From assembly GCA_944384995.1 (NCBI GenBank), contig CALWVN010000006.1, positions 30,443 through 94,442 on the forward strand: a stretch of DNA of 64,000 bases, written 5' to 3'. The position numbers and the translations under genes were made by a program. Positions 43,347-50,477 of the stretch are shown here, in pieces (the stretch's first letter is position 1; each line of letters opens with the position of its first letter). The notes beneath the pieces are model-generated. The model was not told where the DNA came from. It searched no databases and saw only the letters and a list, made by a program, of their open reading frames with translations. Source of the stretch: an uncultured Clostridia bacterium (GTDB lineage: Bacteria; Bacillota; Clostridia; Oscillospirales; Acutalibacteraceae).

Positions 43347-43934
43347 ATGAATGAAACCGCAATCAACTGGGATTCGATTCCCGATATTATTACAAAAGAC
43401 CAACTTTATAAAATCTGCCACATCAGTAAATCAACGGCTTTGTATCTGCTTCGCAGCGGAAAGATACCGTGCGAGTATACGGGCAAGAAAACTCGCTGTT
43501 ACAAAATCAAAAAGGCCGATGTTATTACATATCTTGAAAAAAGAAAAGTATTTCCCGAATCCTATTCCGCACCGGCAGGTCGGTACAAGGGAAATTATAC
43601 CGTCAAAATGAGTGCCGAAGTACCCAAACTGGTTCTTGAAAATATGAAGCTGTATTATACGGAACTTTTTGCGCAATACCCAGATGTGCTGACTGCGACC
43701 GAAATATCAAAAGTAATCGGTTACGGCACGACGTCAATAAATGATTGGTGTAGAAAAGGACATATTAAAGCGTTTAAGAGGAACAATATGAATCATATTC
43801 CTAAAGTCTATTTAATAGAATTTTGCTGCTCAAAATACTTTCGCACTATTACCCGAAAATCCGATTGGCATATTTGTGTGCTTCAGGAATTTCCTCGTTG
43901 GCAAGTGATACGAGGATTGAAAACAAATGAGTGA
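43347..43934 (+). CDS. Two-domain helix-turn-helix protein, excisionase-like
   Basis: 195 aa. Two DNA-binding segments of the HTH_17/excisionase kind: ITKDQLYKICHISKSTALYLLRSGKIP...KADVITYLEK (about 15-65) and LTATEISKVIGYGTTSINDWCRKGHIKAF (about 113-143). Its place next to attL and the repeats above supports a role as recombination directionality factor, or as regulator of the left end. GAGGTG precedes the ATG. Confidence 0.7.
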   Translation: MNETAINWDSIPDIITKDQLYKICHISKSTALYLLRSGKIPCEYTGKKTRCYKIKKADVITYLEKRKVFPESYSAPAGRYKGNYTVKMSAEVPKLVLENMKLYYTELFAQYPDVLTATEISKVIGYGTTSINDWCRKGHIKAFKRNNMNHIPKVYLIEFCCSKYFRTITRKSDWHICVLQEFPRWQVIRGLKTNE

Positions 43935-44067
43935 ATATGCGCTGAATTTTCACTGAATATTCGCTATGTTCGCTGTAAAAAGTGGCACAGGAATGGAGAT
44001 ATTCGTCGTAATTTTTGGCACGGGCAAAATTTGCAAATTCATAAATCGCACATTCGACTTTTGATAG

Positions 44068-44097
44068 CCTCCTTTGTACAATAAGGTGCAAAGGAGG
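44068..44097 (+). promoter_or_regulatory. Hairpin hiding the tnpV ribosome-binding site
   Basis: A 12-bp stem (44068-44079 / 44086-44097, one G-U pair, 6-base loop) contains the Shine-Dalgarno AAAGGAGG in its 3' arm, 8 bases before the ATG at 44106. Translation should be repressed unless the stem opens. Confidence 0.65.
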
Positions 44098-44105
44098 TTT
44101 TTACT

Positions 44106-44483
44106 ATGACTGACACATTATTTGAACAACTCGGCGGTACTTATACACAGATTGGTGACTATCTCTTGCCGGACTTGTCATTACCGGCGGAAAAAGAAAC
44201 GGGTAATATCGGCGTGTGGGCATCAAGGCGAAAACGATATTTGAAACAACATCATAAGGTGCTGTACTACAATTTACTCACTTCCGGCAAACTCCATTCC
44301 CACCTCGCAGACGTCGAAGAACAAGCACAGGATCTTTTTTCTCGGCTCGTAAAAGAACACGCCGAAAAAGCAGGTATTACTGAAAACCTCAAAGCAACAG
44401 ACCAAATGAAGTGGGTGCAGAGTATAAATAATATTCAATGGTCAATCAATGAATATATCGAAAAAGAAATTATTACACAATAA
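44106..44483 (+). CDS. TnpV-family transposon-encoded protein
   Basis: 125 aa, matching the small TnpV family found on clostridial mobile elements (GGTYTQIGDYLLPDL, RKRYLKQHHKVLYYNLLTSGKL, QWSINEYIEKEIITQ). Function is not established. It lies alone on the plus strand between a sequestering hairpin and a terminator, convergent with the defence operon. Confidence 0.8.
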   Translation: MTDTLFEQLGGTYTQIGDYLLPDLSLPAEKETGNIGVWASRRKRYLKQHHKVLYYNLLTSGKLHSHLADVEEQAQDLFSRLVKEHAEKAGITENLKATDQMKWVQSINNIQWSINEYIEKEIITQ

Positions 44484-44485
44484 AG

Positions 44486-44529
44486 AAAATCACCGCCACT
44501 GAATATAATAATCGTGGCGGTGATTTTTT
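44486..44529. terminator. Bidirectional terminator between tnpV and the defence operon
   Basis: A 14-bp perfect stem (44486-44499 / 44514-44527) with A/T runs on both sides, placed where the two convergent transcripts meet. Confidence 0.9.
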
Positions 44530-46858
44530 AGATGCTCGATAACTTGTTAATATAATCCTTAACGTCAAAATCTTCTTCGTTAATCTCTTGGCTAATCAAG
44601 AATAAGGATTGGATACTTTTAAAAATAGTATCTTTTTCTTGCTTGATACGTTCTAAGCTGATATTACCAAGCGCAATCCATAATAAATAGAAATTCTGAT
44701 TTGTTCTGCTTTGAGTGTTTTTCTTAGTATGGCAAATCATTCTATTGAAGTTTTCAAATTCATCTCCACATAAATGTTGAAGTTTATCTATGAAATCTTT
44801 TACATCTAGAAGTGCATCTGCAAACACTGGATCGTTATTGCTAGATATTTCTGTGAGACGATTTGTTATATTGCTTTTTGTATTAATTCGGGCATTCAAA
44901 CGTTGATTTCTCACAAATATATTCAAATAGTCTCCCGGTTTAATAGAGTCTTTTCTTTGGATATACGCTAGATATGCTAACATCGTTATTAGCTCTTCGT
45001 TTTTCATTCGAGTATCAACAGGTTTGAAAAGCTTTCCTGCATATTGCTCAGCATACAGTTTTATCGTTTCAACAAACTGCCTTGAAACAAACGCATTCCA
45101 CATTTCGAATGTATTTGCTTCAATCGGAAAAGGTTTAGAATTCAAACGTAAGAACAAGTCAATGGGACTAAAATTGGGGTTTTGTGCTTGGTTGATTTCA
45201 ACGATATCAATTTGGAAATCAAGAATACGATCCTTTAGCGAAGCGTCATATTCTTCAACTCCATCGATATTTCTTCCGTTTAATTCTTTGAGAAAGCGAA
45301 GTTTTGAAAGCTTAAATCCATGTTTGTTGGATAACTGATCTTTGCCATTTTCATCTTTATATTTTTCTTGTAGAAAACCTAGTATTGAAAGCAGACGCTG
45401 CTGTCCATCAATAACTTCACTTACATTATCATCTCTTCTGTAAATAAATATTGGAGGAATTCGAATTCCAAGCATAATACTTTCAAGCAAGTACGAAGCC
45501 TTTTGAATGCTATTTGACACTTCTGATCGTTGATAATCTGGTCTTATTATAAATTGCGTTGATTTAACATCAGTCAAAATATCATAAACAGTCGCAGAAA
45601 CAGGATCAGTTTTTGATAATTTAAAATCCTTGAATTGATCTATAGAAGGATTTTGTGCCATTATTACATCAAATTCACTCTTGTTCTTAATATGAGCATC
45701 AAAGCTTATGTTGGTGGTGTTCGAAAGGTAGTTTGATACAAAAAGATATCTGTTGATAATGGACTTATAATAATGGCTACCCGTAGCAAAGAATACCATA
45801 TCAAAGTCTTTTTTCTCTACAAGTATTCCCTCCCAAAAAACATCTTTGTTGGAACAATCATCTACATCTGTAGCTATTGCTGCCATATCTAAATTTTCAA
45901 ATTTATCAGGTGCTTGCTCTCGAACAACGGATAAGCCCCAATACATTGCTTCGAAGAAAAGATTATTTTCTGCTATTACTGAGTTAATCTTAGCCAATTC
46001 GCCTCTAAGTTGGAATAGCTTATTGATAATCAATTCAAATGTACTAATAGTATTATCAATTGGTTCTTTCTCCACTTTAAGAAGTAAGTAATTGCGTATT
46101 ACATCAGATTTTGAACTTGCTCCCGCATAGCTTTGAATAGGTATGTATTGCATCGACAAAACATTTCTAGTACGAGAAAGGATATAATTAATTTTATCTC
46201 GTTCTTTTAATGTCTGCTTTCTTTTTGGCATTAATACAAGCTGGCATTTTTTCAAAAATTCGCCATCTTGTTCTAACTTTGTTTTTAAGTCACGAACTAA
46301 AAGATCGTTAATATATGCGGCTCTTTCAATTTCCTGCGGCTTTAATGCTATTATACCGGAATTATATCGAGTAAATATTTCTTTTTTGACTTTATCTTCC
46401 TGTTCTGGTGTTAGTGAAGGTTCGTTAACTATACTAAATTGAAGAATTCGAATTTTTGTGTTATTAAAACTACCCTTGATTGCATCAGGAAGTTCGGAAT
46501 AATACTTTCCTTCTAAGGATGTCAAAGACTTTAACCCATTCGCATCCAATGGAAGCTTGTCTTCAAGAAATCGTTTAATCGTTTCATATCTTTGACGACC
46601 ATCAATTACTTCATTCTTTTTTCCATCATCAAACAATACTATAGGCGGGATTTCAGTTCCAAGCAAAATACTTTCAATAAAGTATGAAGCCTTTTCATTA
46701 TCCCAAACATACTTTCTCTGGAAATAAGGAGAATAATCAATACGATTGGCATATCTCGCATTTAAGAAAGTATGAGAGATAGATTTTACTGAATTTTCTA
46801 TTTTCAAATGGGTTTTAAATATTTCGATAATATCAGAACAATCAAGTTGAATACTCAT
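44528..46858 (-). CDS. Tandem-DUF262 protein (GmrS-like ParB/Srx-fold repeats)
   Basis: 776 aa. Two DUF262 domains in one chain. The first has YFQRKYVWD (about 45-53), ESILLGTEIPPI and DGRQR (86-90). The second has RPDYQRSEV (about 439-447), ESIMLGIRIPPI and DGQQR (484-488). DUF262 is the GmrS half of type IV GmrSD enzymes, where the DGQQR-containing ParB-like fold binds and hydrolyses NTP. No DUF1524/HNH nuclease (GmrD) motif is visible, so the protein may act as sensor or regulator for the neighbours. AGGAG precedes the ATG, 11 bases after the upstream gene: last of a five-gene operon. Confidence 0.85.
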   Translation of the reverse strand: MSIQLDCSDIIEIFKTHLKIENSVKSISHTFLNARYANRIDYSPYFQRKYVWDNEKASYFIESILLGTEIPPIVLFDDGKKNEVIDGRQRYETIKRFLEDKLPLDANGLKSLTSLEGKYYSELPDAIKGSFNNTKIRILQFSIVNEPSLTPEQEDKVKKEIFTRYNSGIIALKPQEIERAAYINDLLVRDLKTKLEQDGEFLKKCQLVLMPKRKQTLKERDKINYILSRTRNVLSMQYIPIQSYAGASSKSDVIRNYLLLKVEKEPIDNTISTFELIINKLFQLRGELAKINSVIAENNLFFEAMYWGLSVVREQAPDKFENLDMAAIATDVDDCSNKDVFWEGILVEKKDFDMVFFATGSHYYKSIINRYLFVSNYLSNTTNISFDAHIKNKSEFDVIMAQNPSIDQFKDFKLSKTDPVSATVYDILTDVKSTQFIIRPDYQRSEVSNSIQKASYLLESIMLGIRIPPIFIYRRDDNVSEVIDGQQRLLSILGFLQEKYKDENGKDQLSNKHGFKLSKLRFLKELNGRNIDGVEEYDASLKDRILDFQIDIVEINQAQNPNFSPIDLFLRLNSKPFPIEANTFEMWNAFVSRQFVETIKLYAEQYAGKLFKPVDTRMKNEELITMLAYLAYIQRKDSIKPGDYLNIFVRNQRLNARINTKSNITNRLTEISSNNDPVFADALLDVKDFIDKLQHLCGDEFENFNRMICHTKKNTQSRTNQNFYLLWIALGNISLERIKQEKDTIFKSIQSLFLISQEINEEDFDVKDYINKLSSI

Positions 46859-46869
46859 AATTTTATCTC

Positions 46870-48390
46870 CTAATTAATTTTTATTCTTGTTGGAATTTTT
46901 TTTGCCTCAAAACCATTCACTGTTTTTTGAACTACAGAACCTTGGAAGAAAAATTCATTATTATAATTCATACGCTGCTTAATGAGTCCATCTAATGCAA
47001 ATCTAAATGTGTATTGCCAACTCGGATTAGAAAAGGCGTTAGGAATCTGATGAATCGCTGGTAACCAATCGTACAGGTAACGGCACTCATCAAATAACAT
47101 CAAATCCGTAAACATTCTTTTTTGCTTTGCTACATATGTTAACCTAAGTGCCTTATCGCTAACATAATGCATTGGATGAGATAATTGGCTAATAACAGCG
47201 TCATAAAACAGAAGTCGATTTGGTTTATCCAAAAACTGATACATAGATTGCTCTTTGTCGAAAAACACCAAAGTGTCTTTTAGAGCTGGAGAGATATCAA
47301 CACCTTTTGACTTTATTTCATACAATTTCTTAGACGAGGATAAAAGGTCATATCCACTAGTCGGTGCTGATATTTCACTTATAAGTTTGTCCACCTTTGA
47401 AATACCTTCAAACCTTGATGAGGTTTGCTTTAAAAAACAATTCATAGCCAAGTACTTATATAAGGTGTTGTCTTTTATCGTGTTCACATCTTGAAATTGA
47501 AGTGAACTTATTGGAACAGGCTGCGTATTTGATAAGGAGCGCAAATAATTGGAATTGCAGAATCTTACTGTGGGAATTGATATGGATGCTGTGTTACAAA
47601 TCATAGCACTTACAAAATCACCATAGGCTTCCTCAAGATTTTCTTCAACTCTTTTCTTTCCCGCTTCATAACCGTCATTAAATACTACTGTACCTTGATG
47701 ATCCAATAAACAAGCGTTCCGGTTATCTCTAATAAAATTGTACCTAGAAATGATATCAATGTATTGTTGCTTTTCCACACCTACAGTTTCATCCAAATAA
47801 GCAAAATTAGATATCAATATACCGGGAGAACTCAGCCGATGATGTTTGAACATTGAGGCAATACATCTTAGTGCGTGCTGATCGGAAATTAAAGAAGCGC
47901 AAGCATCAATATATACAATATCAAAGGTTTTAGGTGATGCTTCAAAGAATCGCTCTATGGATGTTTTTATCAGTTTTGGCTGCATAAAGTTTGTACTATC
48001 GATTGATGTCAGTGCCTGTAAATATGTATTCCTTTCACATTCAAAGGCCCAAATATTTTGAGGCTTGATACCCATAGAAACAAACTCCGCAAAATCGTTT
48101 TCCGGTTCAGGACCGGAAAGATAACATACAGACAATTCTTCCGGACGTTTAACACCTAGATTGTTTGCGTGCATACTTTCCCATTCCTGTATGTACGATA
48201 CGTCAATCTTGCGGGCTTCTTCTTGTTCGTGAGATTCTGCCAGGTCATTAAAATAATCATATAAATCCCGGACGTATGAGTGGCGGACACAGCAGGCTTG
48301 TGAGCGTTCTGCTGTCAGCATTTCTACGGCTCGTCGTATAACAGCGTGCCTAACAGTGTTTTTTGTCTCTTGTCTGTATGTTACATCCAT
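46870..48390 (-). CDS. Uncharacterised protein with a methyltransferase-like fold
   Basis: 506 aa. Residues about 86-190 look like a class I SAM-dependent methyltransferase core: a beta-strand CYLSGPEPENDF (SAM-loop position, 89-100), acidic strand end IWAFECE (113-119), and FDIVYIDACASLISDQHA (156-173). The catalytic NPPY/DPPY of DNA amino-methyltransferases is absent; IDAC takes that place. The remaining about 300 residues match nothing I recognise. It begins 39 bases after mod and ends 11 bases before the tandem-DUF262 gene. It could be a divergent methyltransferase, a specificity factor or an SAM sensor. Confidence 0.6.
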   Translation of the reverse strand: MDVTYRQETKNTVRHAVIRRAVEMLTAERSQACCVRHSYVRDLYDYFNDLAESHEQEEARKIDVSYIQEWESMHANNLGVKRPEELSVCYLSGPEPENDFAEFVSMGIKPQNIWAFECERNTYLQALTSIDSTNFMQPKLIKTSIERFFEASPKTFDIVYIDACASLISDQHALRCIASMFKHHRLSSPGILISNFAYLDETVGVEKQQYIDIISRYNFIRDNRNACLLDHQGTVVFNDGYEAGKKRVEENLEEAYGDFVSAMICNTASISIPTVRFCNSNYLRSLSNTQPVPISSLQFQDVNTIKDNTLYKYLAMNCFLKQTSSRFEGISKVDKLISEISAPTSGYDLLSSSKKLYEIKSKGVDISPALKDTLVFFDKEQSMYQFLDKPNRLLFYDAVISQLSHPMHYVSDKALRLTYVAKQKRMFTDLMLFDECRYLYDWLPAIHQIPNAFSNPSWQYTFRFALDGLIKQRMNYNNEFFFQGSVVQKTVNGFEAKKIPTRIKIN

Positions 48391-48429
48391 TTTATCTAAT
48401 CCCTTGAATCTTAATATCTTTTGCGTTTA

Positions 48430-50271
48430 TTAAAGCGCCCAAACCGTTTCGTCGCCGCAGATGTTGCGAATTTTCAGGCGAAGCGGTTTTTGTTCGCAGC
48501 GGATTTTTCCGTCCCAGAAGACCTTTGTTTTATTTCCGTTTACAACGACAAAACCGTTTTTGTCAATCTTGATTTCGCTGTCGGAATGCCACTCTCCTTC
48601 AGCAGCAGTGCAATCAATGCTCAAGAACTCAATTAGTTCCAAACCGTCCTCGCTGATTTCTATTGGTTTATAAGGTTTCTTTGCGGAAGAATTGAGGAAC
48701 GCCTTTTCGTTGAACTCAGCTATTTTTGAAAGCACACGGTCGCTGATAAATTTATCAATGGTAACAGCATATCCGCCAAATAAATCATCGTGGGTTTCTT
48801 CGGTGTGAAATTCCGCATAATCTCCGATTATGACATCATCAAGAATTGTTTTTAGATCTCTCAGCTCAATTTCAATATTTGTGCTGTCATCATCTTTTAT
48901 AAACTTTTGAATCTCGGCTTCATTGGTAATATCTATGTAATAGACGATTACTTTTTTGATGTTGCTATCCAAATCGGGTATAGCCTGATGAATAATACGG
49001 TTCATGGTCACTTTATCAAGAAGTTTTGATGCGCTGTCCATCAGGTTCGGCACATATACAGGAACGGTACCAAGTTTGCTGTCGGAAATTGCACCCTCCC
49101 AGAAGGAATCAAGCGAATCCTCGTTTTTAAGTCCGGGAATCAGCGATTTGATTTTATCCATTGTCTGCACGGGATTGCGGTAGAGTTGAACGCCATCTTT
49201 AATTTCAAGTACATCAAATTCAGCACCATCAGCAACAAGACGGTCACGGGTTGTTTGAATAGAATTCAGTCCGATGTCGCAATGAATAAACTTGCGTCCA
49301 AGTTTGTTTGCTACAGCAGCAGTAACACCACTACCGCCGAAAAAGTCTGCGACAAGCATTCCAGCGTTAGAGCACATTTTAATAATCCTGGATAGTAACG
49401 CCTCTGATTTTTGCGTTGAATAATCCAACTTTTCGGGGTCAGTTGGACTTGTGATTTTAGGAACATCTGTCCACCAATCATTAATAGGCGTCCCTTCTTC
49501 TCTCAGTTCAGCATTTTCCCCTTTTACTTGCGTTCTACCACGTTGTATTGTCCCCTCTGAATATGCACGGTATTCTGTATTAAACACCCATTGATCATTC
49601 CACTCCTCATCTCCAGAGCCCATAGAATACCAAAAAATAGTGTCGTGTTTGTGCGGCATCTCATGCTTAGGTATGCCTCCACCGCTATAGCACCAAATAA
49701 CTTCATTACGAAAACGATTTTCACCAAAAATCTCGTCCATTAGAATTTTCACATAATGTCCTATATGCCAATCCAAATGAACATAAATAGATGCAGTCTC
49801 ACTCATCACGCTTTTGATTGCCATAAGGTTTTCGTAAATCCAGTTGAGATACTTTTCTTTATCCCAAACATCACCGTACATCTTTTCCTCGAAAGCTTTC
49901 AGCTCGTCAATATCAAGCTCCTGTTCAGCTTGGGCGATAGCTTCTGCCACCTTGGGATTACGGCGGATATATACTTTCTTAGCATAATCAGCTCCACTGG
50001 CAAAAGGAGGATCAATATAAACAAGGTCAACTTGAATGCCTTGTTCTTTGAGATAGGCACAAGCAGACACACATTCTCCTCGAATGACCATATTGCCGTC
50101 GGCATTTTCGCCCACGGTTTCCTGCTTCTCCATTTCATACAAGGGCATACCACGCTGGATCGTCATTGAAACATCGTCAGCGCCTTTGTATTTCAGTATT
50201 CTGTTAAAGTTACCGAGCACAGCTTGTCCTTCCACCGGCTCCGGTATAAATGGTACATATTTAATCGGCAT
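48430..50271 (-). CDS. mod: Type III restriction-modification methyltransferase (Mod)
   Basis: 613 aa. Beta-class adenine methyltransferase order: motif IV DPPF (87-90, in YIDPPFASG) before motif I DFFGGSG (309-315). Segments SIYVHLDWHIGHY and ENRFRNEVIWCYSGG are typical of type III Mod. The region between (about 190-300) and the C-terminal about 250 residues should hold target recognition and Res contacts. Mod alone methylates one strand of an asymmetric site and, with Res, makes the restriction complex. The start overlaps the stop of the 68-aa gene by one base. Confidence 0.92.
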   Translation of the reverse strand: MPIKYVPFIPEPVEGQAVLGNFNRILKYKGADDVSMTIQRGMPLYEMEKQETVGENADGNMVIRGECVSACAYLKEQGIQVDLVYIDPPFASGADYAKKVYIRRNPKVAEAIAQAEQELDIDELKAFEEKMYGDVWDKEKYLNWIYENLMAIKSVMSETASIYVHLDWHIGHYVKILMDEIFGENRFRNEVIWCYSGGGIPKHEMPHKHDTIFWYSMGSGDEEWNDQWVFNTEYRAYSEGTIQRGRTQVKGENAELREEGTPINDWWTDVPKITSPTDPEKLDYSTQKSEALLSRIIKMCSNAGMLVADFFGGSGVTAAVANKLGRKFIHCDIGLNSIQTTRDRLVADGAEFDVLEIKDGVQLYRNPVQTMDKIKSLIPGLKNEDSLDSFWEGAISDSKLGTVPVYVPNLMDSASKLLDKVTMNRIIHQAIPDLDSNIKKVIVYYIDITNEAEIQKFIKDDDSTNIEIELRDLKTILDDVIIGDYAEFHTEETHDDLFGGYAVTIDKFISDRVLSKIAEFNEKAFLNSSAKKPYKPIEISEDGLELIEFLSIDCTAAEGEWHSDSEIKIDKNGFVVVNGNKTKVFWDGKIRCEQKPLRLKIRNICGDETVWAL

Positions 50272-50477
50272 TATGCTTGACCTCCGTTTTTCATATAGTT
50301 TACAAATTGCTCTAATGAGGTTGCCATACTATACGATGTTATGTATTCTTGTGCCAACTGCACTCTTTGCGCATCGGTTAGCCCATCTAATGCCTTGACC
50401 AACTCAATCAGTTTGCTTTTTGCATTTGTGTATTTGTCATCAAACTCGATCTCTACAGTAGGTCTAATTCCATTCAT
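50271..50477 (-). CDS. 68-aa protein coupled between res and mod
   Basis: Short acidic/helical protein (IEFDDKYTNAKSKLIELVKALDGLTDAQRVQL...LEQFVNYMKNG). Its start overlaps the res stop by one base and its stop overlaps the mod start by one base. GGAGG precedes its ATG. Tight coupling implies a product needed in fixed ratio with Res and Mod. No known family recognised; an assembly factor or restriction modulator are possibilities. Confidence 0.75.
   Translation of the reverse strand: MNGIRPTVEIEFDDKYTNAKSKLIELVKALDGLTDAQRVQLAQEYITSYSMATSLEQFVNYMKNGGQA

Noticed and set aside
43849-44091. 80-codon minus-strand open frame overlapping the excisionase-like gene
   Set aside because: It overlaps a well-supported gene by 86 bases, has no good ribosome site and no recognisable family.
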